Below, in pieces: positions 45,562-53,209 of a stretch of 64,000 bases of DNA (position 1 is its first letter; each line of letters starts with the position of its first letter). Made by a program: the position numbers and the translations under genes. The stretch is from Alloprevotella sp. (GTDB taxonomy: Bacteria > Bacteroidota > Bacteroidia > Bacteroidales > Bacteroidaceae): NCBI GenBank assembly GCA_017477205.1, contig JAFUXE010000006.1:1-64000 (forward strand), read 5' to 3'. The notes beneath the pieces were generated by a model. That model did not search any database and was not told the origin of the DNA. It saw only the letters and a list, made by a program, of their open reading frames with translations.

Positions 45562-45867
45562 TTATTGTTTTACAATAGATGTCATGTCCGACCAGTTTTC
45601 AACACGAAATACACGAATATCGCGAACGCATGCCGAAAACCACGGGAGTGATTTCAATGCATTGATTGCAAGATACAGATTGGGCATTGATGCATCCGAA
45701 CCGTCTGCATTCTGCTGTAGAGGATATTGTATATAGACGCTTCCTTGTACATTAAAAAAGCCATACTTGCGCAACACAGCCTTCACATCGTAGTAGGCAC
45801 GAGTATAGTTCTCCCCATAATTCTCTTGGAGAGCTTTGACAACAAGATCGAATGCTATTGCATACAT
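45562..45867 (-). CDS. vapD: VapD-family ribonuclease toxin
   Basis: This 101-residue protein begins MYAIAFDLVVKALQENYGENY, with the family's active-site Asp (D7), and has RAYYDVKAVLRKYGFFNVQGSVY and WFSACVRDIRVFRVE, the usual VapD sequence. VapD is a Cas2-like ferredoxin-fold endoribonuclease and acts as the toxin of VapXD. The second Asp of the common FDLD motif is Val here. The start overlaps the upstream small gene by 13 nt, as in toxin-antitoxin pairs. Confidence 0.88.
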   Translation of the reverse strand: MYAIAFDLVVKALQENYGENYTRAYYDVKAVLRKYGFFNVQGSVYIQYPLQQNADGSDASMPNLYLAINALKSLPWFSACVRDIRVFRVENWSDMTSIVKQ

Positions 45868-46055
45868 GACCTATTCATCAATTGAAAGGCATCGAGTCTG
45901 CCAAAGTAAACATTTCGATCTGGAGTCTCTGCGGAAATCACGATGCCCTGAAAAGGATTGTCCTCCACATCTATCACTGTTCCCTCTAACCATTCTTCAC
46001 GATGAGTCAGTTCGGGAGAAATCATGACCTTGTCTTGTAACCTAAACTGTTCCAT
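45855..46055 (-). CDS. Probable antitoxin of the VapD pair
   Basis: This 66-residue protein (MEQFRLQDKVMISPELTHRE...) is upstream of vapD and overlaps it by 13 nt, the position of VapX in Haemophilus. The sequence GTVIDVEDNPFQGIVISAET looks like a small beta-barrel. I do not see sequence similarity to VapX, so the call rests on position and size. A promoter lies about 130 bp upstream. Confidence 0.65.
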   Translation of the reverse strand: MEQFRLQDKVMISPELTHREEWLEGTVIDVEDNPFQGIVISAETPDRNVYFGRLDAFQLMNRSCMQ

Positions 46056-46185
46056 TGTGTTCGTCGTTTGTTTGTCGTCTTGGTGTTTGCCGTTTGGTAA
46101 GGAGAAGAAGCTATTGGCCTGTCAGGCCGTTTACACGAAAGGGCTGTGCTCGCCATACTTCCGTGCGATTATCGTTTCCTGCGTG

Positions 46186-46217
46186 CAAAGGTACGGTATC
46201 TTTTTGTTTCATGCAAG
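46186..46217 (-). promoter_or_regulatory. Promoter of the VapD pair
   Basis: On the minus strand CTTG is 20 bp upstream of TACCTTTG (46186-46193). The leader to the start codon is about 120 nt and contains the palindrome GGCCTGACAGGCC. Confidence 0.6.
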
Positions 46218-46219
46218 TT

Positions 46220-48838
46220 TTAGCGAATAATCTTCTTGCCGTTCCGGATGTAAACGCCCGTTGGCCATTGAACATTGAACATTGAAGATTGACCATTCTT
46301 GCTCTGGCAAGCGTCCCGTTGGGCCGAGCGGACGCGGCGGCCTTGCAAATCGTAAATGGCGGAGGACGTGCGCGTGAGCTTTTCTGCGGAAACTGCGTCT
46401 ATGGTGCCGTCGAGGTTGAGGTAGTAGAACTCGCGGGCCTCGGCCTTGGAAAGGCTGAGATAGGCCGTGTTGGCAGGCACCACGCCGCCCTCTATCGGCA
46501 CGAGGCTGAGCAGGCCGTCCTGCACACCGAGGCCATAGACAACGTTGCCTGCATCTGCGGTGAAGCCAGACTGCAACGTGCCGCTCAGGATGTTGTGCGG
46601 GAAGAGGTGCGTCACATAGAGGGAATGCGCCAGTCCTTGCAGGGTAATCGTCTCGTCGCCGTCCCGGTTGACAAGGAGCAGGGGATAGGTGACGGCAAAA
46701 GGACGGCAGTCATCATCGTAGATGGCGGCGTCGGCCACGCGCCCGTGGAGGTATTCCACGGCGTATGCTTCCGTATTCTCGGGCAGGCCGGCACACGTGA
46801 AGGGCAGGTTCACAAGGGCATAGGAGCCTTCGAGGCCTTCCATCTTCTGCATGGGGATGGTCCACTCGTTGACGGGCTCGATATAGAAATGGGAGTTGTC
46901 GGACTCCGCCTTCCAGGCCACGAGGCGGGAATGGTTGTCGAGGTGGATGGCGGGGAAGGAGGCCATGCCCGGGGCGTTGCACACGAAGGTGCTGCGGCCG
47001 TCCGCAGCGGAGGTGACGGCATAGGTGGGGGGCATGACGGCAGCCTCCGTCTGCTCGAAGAGGGGCACGGACGTATTGACGGCCGAGGGCGTGGCTCCGA
47101 CGTAGCATCCGTGACGCCCGGCATTGAGCGCGAGGATTTCATGGCCTTCTGCGGTGGAGGCGGGCAGGAAGCCGAAGACGGTGGAGAGGCTGGCCGCATC
47201 GTTGTCCACGGGGGCGAGGATGCCGAGTGCCTCGTCTGCCCCCCAGAGGCGCAGGTCGTAGGTGGAAGTCTTTCCGTTCTCGTCCGTGAAGCTCGTGTTG
47301 ACGGAGCGCACACGGTAGGGCGTGGATTGGTCCAGCGTGACGGTCTGCAACGTACCCTCGCGACCGGCCTTGACGATGGCCTCCATGCCCTGCTGCGTCT
47401 TGGGCGCATAGCCGTAGGCATCCGCATCAATCATGCCGACGGCCGTGCCTGCCACACCGCCCGTGCGGGCGAGGATGTTGCCGTCCATGAAGCTCTCGCG
47501 CTCGCCATAGGTGAGGTCGGTCTCGTAAAGGCCGCCCGTGAGGGTGCTCAGGGGGATGTCACGGAAGATGATGTCATAGGCCTCCGTCTCGGCATTGCCG
47601 TCGGCACCGAGGCCCTGTTTTCCGTTATCCTCGGCCAGGAGTCCCACGTTGCCGTTCTCCAGCAGCACGAGGTCGGTATAGGCGGAGAGTTTGTCCGTCA
47701 CTTGCAGGCCGCGCTGCCAACCGGCAGCAAGGTTCGCGCCTTCCTTGTAGTCCTCAACGGAGGCTATCTCCTTGAAGTAAAATCCCACGCTCTTGCGCCC
47801 GTAGTTGTTGACGGCATCACGCGTATCGTTGGTATGGAAAGGAAGGGCCACGACGGAGACATAGACATTCTTGCCGTCGCTGACACGACGGGCGGGCAGC
47901 GTGAGGATGCTGTTGTTGCAGGCGTTCTTCATGCCCGTGATGCCGCTGACGGCCTTTGACCAGAAGCCTTCGCCCTTTTCGCTGTCGGTATAGGTGAAGA
48001 TGTTGAAGTTCTTCTTTCCTGCATTCAGGTTGCTTTTCCCTGCGTCGTCGCGCACCATGATGACGACGCTGCCGTCAGGCATCTCCGTCACCTTCGCCTC
48101 TTCATAGACGGTATTCGTGGGGAAGGTGGTGGGGCCTCCGAGCACGTGCCACGTGCGTCCGAAGTCGTCGCTGTAGATGACACCGGACGTATTGCCGTTG
48201 CGGGACGTGCGCAGGGGGAAGGCGGCATATATGCGGTAGTACTTGTCCACCTTGACATAGCGGCTCTGGCAGAGGCTTCCGCTCGTGATGAACAGGGCGG
48301 TGGCGTTGCCGCTATAGAGGCCGTAGATGGCGGACGTGACGTCCTGGCCGTCGTCCCATGTCCGGCCGTTGTCGGAAGAGCGGAACTGCCCCACCTTGAT
48401 GGGGTTGGAGGCCGTGGAGGCTCCCATGCCCGTGGAACCGGCAGCGCACATCATGAGTACTTCTCCGCTCTCGCGGTCTGCGACGAGGGAGGCGTCGCCC
48501 ATAGCGTACTTCCAGTTGCTGCGCGTGGACACCTTGGGGCATACGGTCTCGGCCGCGCTCCAGGTTTTTCCTCCGTCCTCGGAACGTCGGTACTGGAGCT
48601 CTATCTGGCTGCCGTTGACACCGACGTCGCTCAGGTTGTAGCGGTAGTCGCAGACGGCAAGCAGGGAACCGTCGCCGCAGCGCACGATGGCGGGAATGCG
48701 GTGCGAAGGTGCCGTGTTGATGGTGGGCTTTGCAGGCGACTCCCACAGCGTGACGGTGGGATAGTCGGTGCTCTGCGCCAAGAGGGACAGCGGCAGCAGG
48801 GCGGCCGCCAGAACGAGGAGGGAAAGCGTCTTTTTCAT
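46220..48838 (-). CDS. Exo-alpha-sialidase (GH33), secreted, with sorting-like tail
   Basis: This 872-residue protein has a signal peptide (1-21). The sialidase domain starts with HRIPAIV (46-52), a variant of the F/YRIP arginine motif, and has Asp boxes SEDGGKTW (86-93), SSDNGRTW (about 153) and SDDFGRTW (about 222). AYTDLVLLENGNVGLLAED is where the nucleophilic Tyr region is expected. It removes terminal sialic acid from host glycans. A C-terminal beta-rich region precedes the tail IYDLQGRRV...GVYIRNGKK. The tail is split by NGQSSMFNVQWPTG, encoded by an ATTGAACATTGAAC-type simple repeat. Confidence 0.9.
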   Translation of the reverse strand: MKKTLSLLVLAAALLPLSLLAQSTDYPTVTLWESPAKPTINTAPSHRIPAIVRCGDGSLLAVCDYRYNLSDVGVNGSQIELQYRRSEDGGKTWSAAETVCPKVSTRSNWKYAMGDASLVADRESGEVLMMCAAGSTGMGASTASNPIKVGQFRSSDNGRTWDDGQDVTSAIYGLYSGNATALFITSGSLCQSRYVKVDKYYRIYAAFPLRTSRNGNTSGVIYSDDFGRTWHVLGGPTTFPTNTVYEEAKVTEMPDGSVVIMVRDDAGKSNLNAGKKNFNIFTYTDSEKGEGFWSKAVSGITGMKNACNNSILTLPARRVSDGKNVYVSVVALPFHTNDTRDAVNNYGRKSVGFYFKEIASVEDYKEGANLAAGWQRGLQVTDKLSAYTDLVLLENGNVGLLAEDNGKQGLGADGNAETEAYDIIFRDIPLSTLTGGLYETDLTYGERESFMDGNILARTGGVAGTAVGMIDADAYGYAPKTQQGMEAIVKAGREGTLQTVTLDQSTPYRVRSVNTSFTDENGKTSTYDLRLWGADEALGILAPVDNDAASLSTVFGFLPASTAEGHEILALNAGRHGCYVGATPSAVNTSVPLFEQTEAAVMPPTYAVTSAADGRSTFVCNAPGMASFPAIHLDNHSRLVAWKAESDNSHFYIEPVNEWTIPMQKMEGLEGSYALVNLPFTCAGLPENTEAYAVEYLHGRVADAAIYDDDCRPFAVTYPLLLVNRDGDETITLQGLAHSLYVTHLFPHNILSGTLQSGFTADAGNVVYGLGVQDGLLSLVPIEGGVVPANTAYLSLSKAEAREFYYLNLDGTIDAVSAEKLTRTSSAIYDLQGRRVRSAQRDACQSKNGQSSMFNVQWPTGVYIRNGKKIIR

Positions 48839-48895
48839 TGTTGTGTTATGTATTTTCTTAGTCGCTTCGCGAGAAATCTTTCAAATCTTTTTAAC

Positions 48896-51106
48896 CTACC
48901 GGAGAACCTTACGCCCTCCTCGTATGTAGATGCCGTGCTGCGGCTCAGTCTTCATAGAGCGGCCCTGAAGGTCGTAGATGAGGGACGAGTCGTCGGACTG
49001 TCTGATGTCCCTGATGCCCGTCATCTCCTCGAGCTGGAAGGTGTCGGTATAGGTGCCGAAATAACCGGCCTCCACGAAGTAGGTGAGCTGGAAGGAGAAG
49101 GTGCCGTAGAAGTCGTGGTCGCCATAGAGGGTGGCGGTGCCGAGGTCTGCGGTGCCGAAGCCGTAGGTGTGGGGGTCGCTGGCATAGATGATGCCATAGC
49201 CGCTGTAGTCCCAGCCGGTGCTCTGGTTGTCCATGTAGATGCGGCCGTCAGAAGAGACGGTGAAGACAGCGCCGTCCTCGTTATAGAGGAAGGGGGCGAT
49301 GAGGTAGTGCGTGGGATTCGTCAGCGAGCGGCTGAGGATGGCGATGTAGCTGCGGCCGAGCATCGCGCTCTTGAAGGTGCCGCGGCCAATCTCCTTGAAG
49401 ACGTCCTCCTTGGGCTGGTTCTCCTCGGTGTCCTCAAGGATGAGGGGGAAGGCGTTCCAGCCGTCCGTATTCTTGTAGGTCTCCACGGTGCCGACGGGCA
49501 CGTAGAGCGTTGCCGTGTAGGAGCCGAAGGGGTCGATGTTGTAGAGGGAGGCGTAGGCCTGCTCCCCGGCATTGCTGACGAAGGAGAAGGGCTGCGTCAT
49601 GGCGGTGTGTATCTCCTTCAGGGGACTGTAGGCGAAAGCGTAGAACTCCATCTGCTCAAGGCCGTCGTTGATGTAGAGCTTGCGCAGGTTGTTGCACAGT
49701 CCGAAAGCGAACTGACGGACGCTCTTCATCGTGGAGGGCAGCGTGAGGCTCTGGATGTTCTGGCACTGTATGAACTGCATGCGCCCTATGCTCTCCACGC
49801 CCTCGGGAATGACGAGGTCCGTGCAGGGCTCACCGTTCACGTAGAGGTTGAAATTGCTCCACGGGGCATAGAACTCGGCCTCCTCGTCGTCCATCAGCTG
49901 TATGCGGCAGAAGGCGGCGAGGTCCGTCACGTTGAGGTCCACCTCCTGCGCCGTCTGCAAGCCGTTCACGCCAATGCGCTGCAAGGCGGGAGAGAGGTTG
50001 ATGCGCGTGAGGTACTGGTTGTTGCAGAGTGCCGAGCCATCGACGGTGCGCAGCGTTGCAGGCATCGTGTATTCCAGCTCGTTCTTTCCGCAGGGATAGC
50101 AGATGAGGCGTGTCATGTCCTTGGTATAGAGGATGCCGTCCTTCTCTGCGAAGTGCTCGCTGGCCCTGTCCACGGAGATTTCCAGCAGGGACTCGTCGGC
50201 CTGGAAAAGGGCGAACTCACCGATGGTCTCAAGGCTTGCGGGGATGTAGAAGGAGGAGGCACGGCAGCCGGAGAAGGCATAGGCTCCCAGCTCGCGAAGC
50301 GTTGCGGGCAGCGTGATGTCCATGGCCCCGGAGCACATGTTGAAGGCTCCGTAGTCCACCACTTCAAGCCCCTCGGGGAGGTCCAGGCCGGGGATGTCGG
50401 CATTCAGGTAGAAGGCCATGCGGCCGATGCGGCGCAGGGACGTGGGGAAGCTCACCTCCTTGATGCCCTGGAAGAAGCCGAAGGCGAAGTCGTGAATCTC
50501 CTCCGTGCCTTCGGGCACGACAACCTCGCTCAGGGCCTCACCCCCCACCGTCAGCTGGCCGCCACCGGCCCAGATGGGCTGTGCGTTGGTGTCCTCGAAG
50601 ACGATGCGGAGCCAGTCGGCCAGCGTGGGCACATCCACCTCCTCCACAACGCCGCCCGTAAAGGCGCGTGCCCCGATGTGTTCAAGGCCTGCGGGCAGCG
50701 TGAGGCGCGTGAGGTCGGTGCGGAAGAAGGCACCGGCACCGATGGTCCTGATGCCCTCCGGCAGCGTGATGCTCGTGACACCGTCGGCATAGGCGAAGGC
50801 CCAGTCGCCAATGCGCGTGACGGCCAGCGTACCGTCCGCCGTGCTGATGGTGCGGGGCACGGTGATGTCGCCGCTGTAGTAGGTGTGCTTTCCCTCGGGA
50901 TTGTTGCTGTCGGTTTCCGTCCTGAAGTAATAGACGCAGGCGGCGGAGTCGTGGAAGGTTACTTCGGCCTGACCGTCACCGATGCGGTTGTAGAAGAGTC
51001 CGTCCACCTCGTAGTCGTACTGCGGGGCGGAGGAGACAACGCGATTTTGTGCCGCAGCGTATTGTGAAAACAGTGCAGCAAGTGAGATGAGAACAAGTTT
51101 TTTCAT
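48896..51106 (-). CDS. BspA-type leucine-rich-repeat surface protein with sorting-like tail
   Basis: Start set at MKKLVLISLAALFSQYAAAQ (51106), which follows an ideal promoter; the open frame further upstream has no ATG and covers that promoter. The 736-residue precursor has LRR_5 repeats from about 90 to 520 (GDWAFAYADGVTSITLPEGI, GAGAFFRTDLTRLTLPAGL, GRMAFYLNADIPGLDLPEGL, GAYAFSGCRASSFYIPASL). A beta-rich domain and the tail IYDLQGRSM...GIYIRGGRKVLR follow. It is likely an adhesin, and is followed by the sialidase gene (57 bp), so the two may form a unit. Confidence 0.85.
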   Translation of the reverse strand: MKKLVLISLAALFSQYAAAQNRVVSSAPQYDYEVDGLFYNRIGDGQAEVTFHDSAACVYYFRTETDSNNPEGKHTYYSGDITVPRTISTADGTLAVTRIGDWAFAYADGVTSITLPEGIRTIGAGAFFRTDLTRLTLPAGLEHIGARAFTGGVVEEVDVPTLADWLRIVFEDTNAQPIWAGGGQLTVGGEALSEVVVPEGTEEIHDFAFGFFQGIKEVSFPTSLRRIGRMAFYLNADIPGLDLPEGLEVVDYGAFNMCSGAMDITLPATLRELGAYAFSGCRASSFYIPASLETIGEFALFQADESLLEISVDRASEHFAEKDGILYTKDMTRLICYPCGKNELEYTMPATLRTVDGSALCNNQYLTRINLSPALQRIGVNGLQTAQEVDLNVTDLAAFCRIQLMDDEEAEFYAPWSNFNLYVNGEPCTDLVIPEGVESIGRMQFIQCQNIQSLTLPSTMKSVRQFAFGLCNNLRKLYINDGLEQMEFYAFAYSPLKEIHTAMTQPFSFVSNAGEQAYASLYNIDPFGSYTATLYVPVGTVETYKNTDGWNAFPLILEDTEENQPKEDVFKEIGRGTFKSAMLGRSYIAILSRSLTNPTHYLIAPFLYNEDGAVFTVSSDGRIYMDNQSTGWDYSGYGIIYASDPHTYGFGTADLGTATLYGDHDFYGTFSFQLTYFVEAGYFGTYTDTFQLEEMTGIRDIRQSDDSSLIYDLQGRSMKTEPQHGIYIRGGRKVLR

Positions 51107-51130
51107 TGTTTGCGGTATTGTTATTTGCCG

Positions 51131-51161
51131 CAAAGATAATGATAATTCTTTGTCATACAAA
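51131..51161 (-). promoter_or_regulatory. Promoter of the LRR-sialidase unit
   Basis: TTTG (51158-51161) and TATCTTTG (51131-51138) on the minus strand are separated by exactly 19 bp. Confidence 0.8.
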
Positions 51162-51381
51162 CCCGAAAAGTCTATTTCATCCGTCAAGGCTAAAGATTTC
51201 TGAACCAACCGTGTCCAAGGATGTTATCCCGGACGTACATACCCGCCTGCGGCACCTTGTCCGGAAATGTAAACACAATTCGCAGTCTGACGGTAAATGG
51301 CTCGCGCAAAACCATCAGACCGGACATGTGCAAAAAAAACGCCTCATCGCTAAAAAGGCGGAAAAAGCGGGGCACCAGACG

Positions 51382-51473
51382 AGCTGTGCGCATATCTCAA
51401 TGCGAGGTAAGCGCAAAGCTCAATGCAAGGTGTGCGCACACCTCAACATGAGGTAAGCGCACATCTCGCGTAG
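51382..51473. repeat. 23-bp-period array, 4 units plus a partial (locus B)
   Basis: Units start at 51382, 51405, 51428 and 51451, each exactly 23 bp, with a degraded fifth at 51474. The core AGGTAAGCGCA...CTC is the same as at 7980-8117; the unit at 51405 is identical to the one at 8049. The palindromic version AGGTGTGCGCACACCT recurs at 51428. Confidence 0.9.
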
Positions 51474-51635
51474 AGATAAGCACTATCTGGGGCGAAAAAG
51501 GGGCAAAAAGGGGCTACTGCCACCTGCTTCAGGGGTCATTTTGTTCGGAAAAGGCACCGTTTTTCCTCCCCCAACCCCAAATTATGGCTTTTCCCACGTC
51601 GCGAAACGCACATTACGGGAAAAGAGGGTGTAAAG

Positions 51636-51679
51636 AAAAACAACGGCGCCGCACGTTGCCCGAGGCAATATGCGGCGCT
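51636..51679 (-). terminator. Terminator of the sus locus
   Basis: On the minus strand AGCGCCGCA and TTGCC pair with GGCAA and TGCGGCGCC in a two-part stem, then GTTGTTTTTC follows. It lies 25 bp past the amylase stop. Confidence 0.85.
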
Positions 51680-51703
51680 GTGAGGAGAAAAGGATTACGG
51701 CGC

Positions 51704-53137
51704 TCAGCGGAACACCTTTTTACCGTTCTGAATATAAACGCCGTGCTGCGGCTCAGCTTTCATGCGGCGACCCTGGAGGTCATAGATGGCGGCGACGCTC
51801 GCAGGCTGGCACGTGGGTTGCTGCACGCCCGTATAGCGCTCCTGCAAATCGTCGGCCAGGAAGTAGCGCCAGCCGTTGCCGCTGGCAGCGAGGAAGTAGC
51901 CCTCGGGAGCCTCCGCAGGGGCGGCACTGCCGATGCGGCAGATGAGGTTGCCATAGCGGCCCTTGGAGAGGCATTCGTAGTACGAAGAGCGCTGCGTCAC
52001 CTCGACGTCGCTCTGGCTGTGCAGGCCGGCCACGGTGCGGCAGTATATCTGCCGGCCGATGTCCTGGCGGTACTGCGTCCAGTGGGGCCAGAAGGCGCAG
52101 GGCACACCGGGGGCGGAAAGCAGGAAGGCGTATGCCTGCGGCACGTTGCCGGAGTACTTGTTGCCGTCGCGGTAGGTGTCATGGTTGTCCACGAAGGTGA
52201 CGGCATAGCGGTTCGTGGAGAAATGGTGGATGAGACCTGCGGGACGCCAGATGCCCGTCTCCACTTCCTGCCACGCCATGCTGCCGTAGTCGCCCTTGGC
52301 GAGGCCATTGTTCAGGGCCGCATTCTTGGCAGGGAAGTCGAAGCAGGTGGACTGGTACTGTGCCGCTTCGAGCCAGGCCTTGCAGACGTCGTAGCTGAAG
52401 TCGAAGCATTCGCCTACGGAGAGCCAGGGCTGCGAGGCCTCGTTGTACATGGCCACGTACTTGCCGTCAAAACCCTTCACGAGGTCATAGCGCCAGCCGT
52501 CGTAGCCCATTTCCTTCTTCATCCATTGCAGGTAGGCCTTGACGTCGGCCTGCACGTTGGCAGAGGTATGGTCGAGGTCGCGGGCACCGTTCCACTTGTC
52601 GCCCGTGTCCTTGGCACCGGTGGCAAGGCCGTAGTTCTGGCGGAACGTGGCGGCATCGGAGGCCGTGTTCACCTCGTCGTCCTGGCAGACGTCGGCCAGC
52701 GTGAGCTGGTATGTGCCGAACTCTCCGAAGTCGTCAATGGGGAAGTTGGCCCAGTCGGTATAGCCGGCACGATGGTTCACCACGATGTCAGCCATCACCT
52801 TCACGCCGTGGCTGTGGAAGTCGGCAATGAGCGTCTTCAGGTCGTCGGCATAGCCCCAGCAGGAGGTCTGGTCGTTCCAGAGGCGGGGATGGTAGCCCAC
52901 GTTCGTACCGCCCACGGCACCGCCTCCCTCGGCACTGGCGGAAGGCGGCAGCCAGATGCCGGTGAAGTTCTGCGAAATCTCCCCCGTATAGTCCATGAGC
53001 TGCGTCCAGCCGGTGTATTTCTGGGAATTCCAGTAGAAGCCCTGCAACAGGACGTCAGTACACTCGGCAGGTGCCTGGGCGAAGGAGGAAAGGACTGCTA
53101 AAAAGTAAAGATTAAAAAGGAGTAGTTGTTTTTTCAT
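51704..53137 (-). CDS. Alpha-amylase (GH13), secreted, with sorting-like tail
   Basis: This 477-residue protein has a Sec signal peptide without lipobox (LSSFAQAPA). The four GH13 regions are present: DIVVNH (117-122), GWRYDLVKG with nucleophile D218, GECFD with acid/base E243, and FVDNHD (315-320). It would cut internal alpha-1,4 bonds in starch. The C-terminus is IYDLQGRRM...GVYIQNGKKVF. It occupies the position of susG, but B. thetaiotaomicron SusG is a lipoprotein; here surface delivery would depend on the tail. Last gene of the sus locus. Confidence 0.93.
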   Translation of the reverse strand: MKKQLLLFNLYFLAVLSSFAQAPAECTDVLLQGFYWNSQKYTGWTQLMDYTGEISQNFTGIWLPPSASAEGGGAVGGTNVGYHPRLWNDQTSCWGYADDLKTLIADFHSHGVKVMADIVVNHRAGYTDWANFPIDDFGEFGTYQLTLADVCQDDEVNTASDAATFRQNYGLATGAKDTGDKWNGARDLDHTSANVQADVKAYLQWMKKEMGYDGWRYDLVKGFDGKYVAMYNEASQPWLSVGECFDFSYDVCKAWLEAAQYQSTCFDFPAKNAALNNGLAKGDYGSMAWQEVETGIWRPAGLIHHFSTNRYAVTFVDNHDTYRDGNKYSGNVPQAYAFLLSAPGVPCAFWPHWTQYRQDIGRQIYCRTVAGLHSQSDVEVTQRSSYYECLSKGRYGNLICRIGSAAPAEAPEGYFLAASGNGWRYFLADDLQERYTGVQQPTCQPASVAAIYDLQGRRMKAEPQHGVYIQNGKKVFR

Positions 53138-53209
53138 GAGTCAAAGAGTTCAAAGAACGAGCGAACAAGTGGCGATGTACGTCACTTGCTCGCTCGTCAC
53201 ACTGCGGAA

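Larger units (their letters stand above)
51107..51703. other. 597-bp intergenic region
   Basis: It holds the LRR promoter, locus B of the 23-bp-period array (51382-51473) and the amylase terminator. From 51480 to 51630 I see nothing beyond short poly-A and GGGGC runs. The plus-strand frames here are not supported. Confidence 0.6.

Noticed and set aside
45562..45867. Cas2
   Set aside because: VapD shares the Cas2 fold, but the sequence matches VapD, the partner is a small overlapping gene, and there is no cas1 or array.
48146..51067. 973-codon plus-strand frame opposite the sialidase and LRR genes
   Set aside because: It crosses two real genes and their junction, and its product is a mirror of their codon bias.
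51106..51456. Plus-strand frame over the 23-bp array
   Set aside because: It starts with TTG inside the leader of the LRR gene, has no similarity, and its end is a translation of the array.
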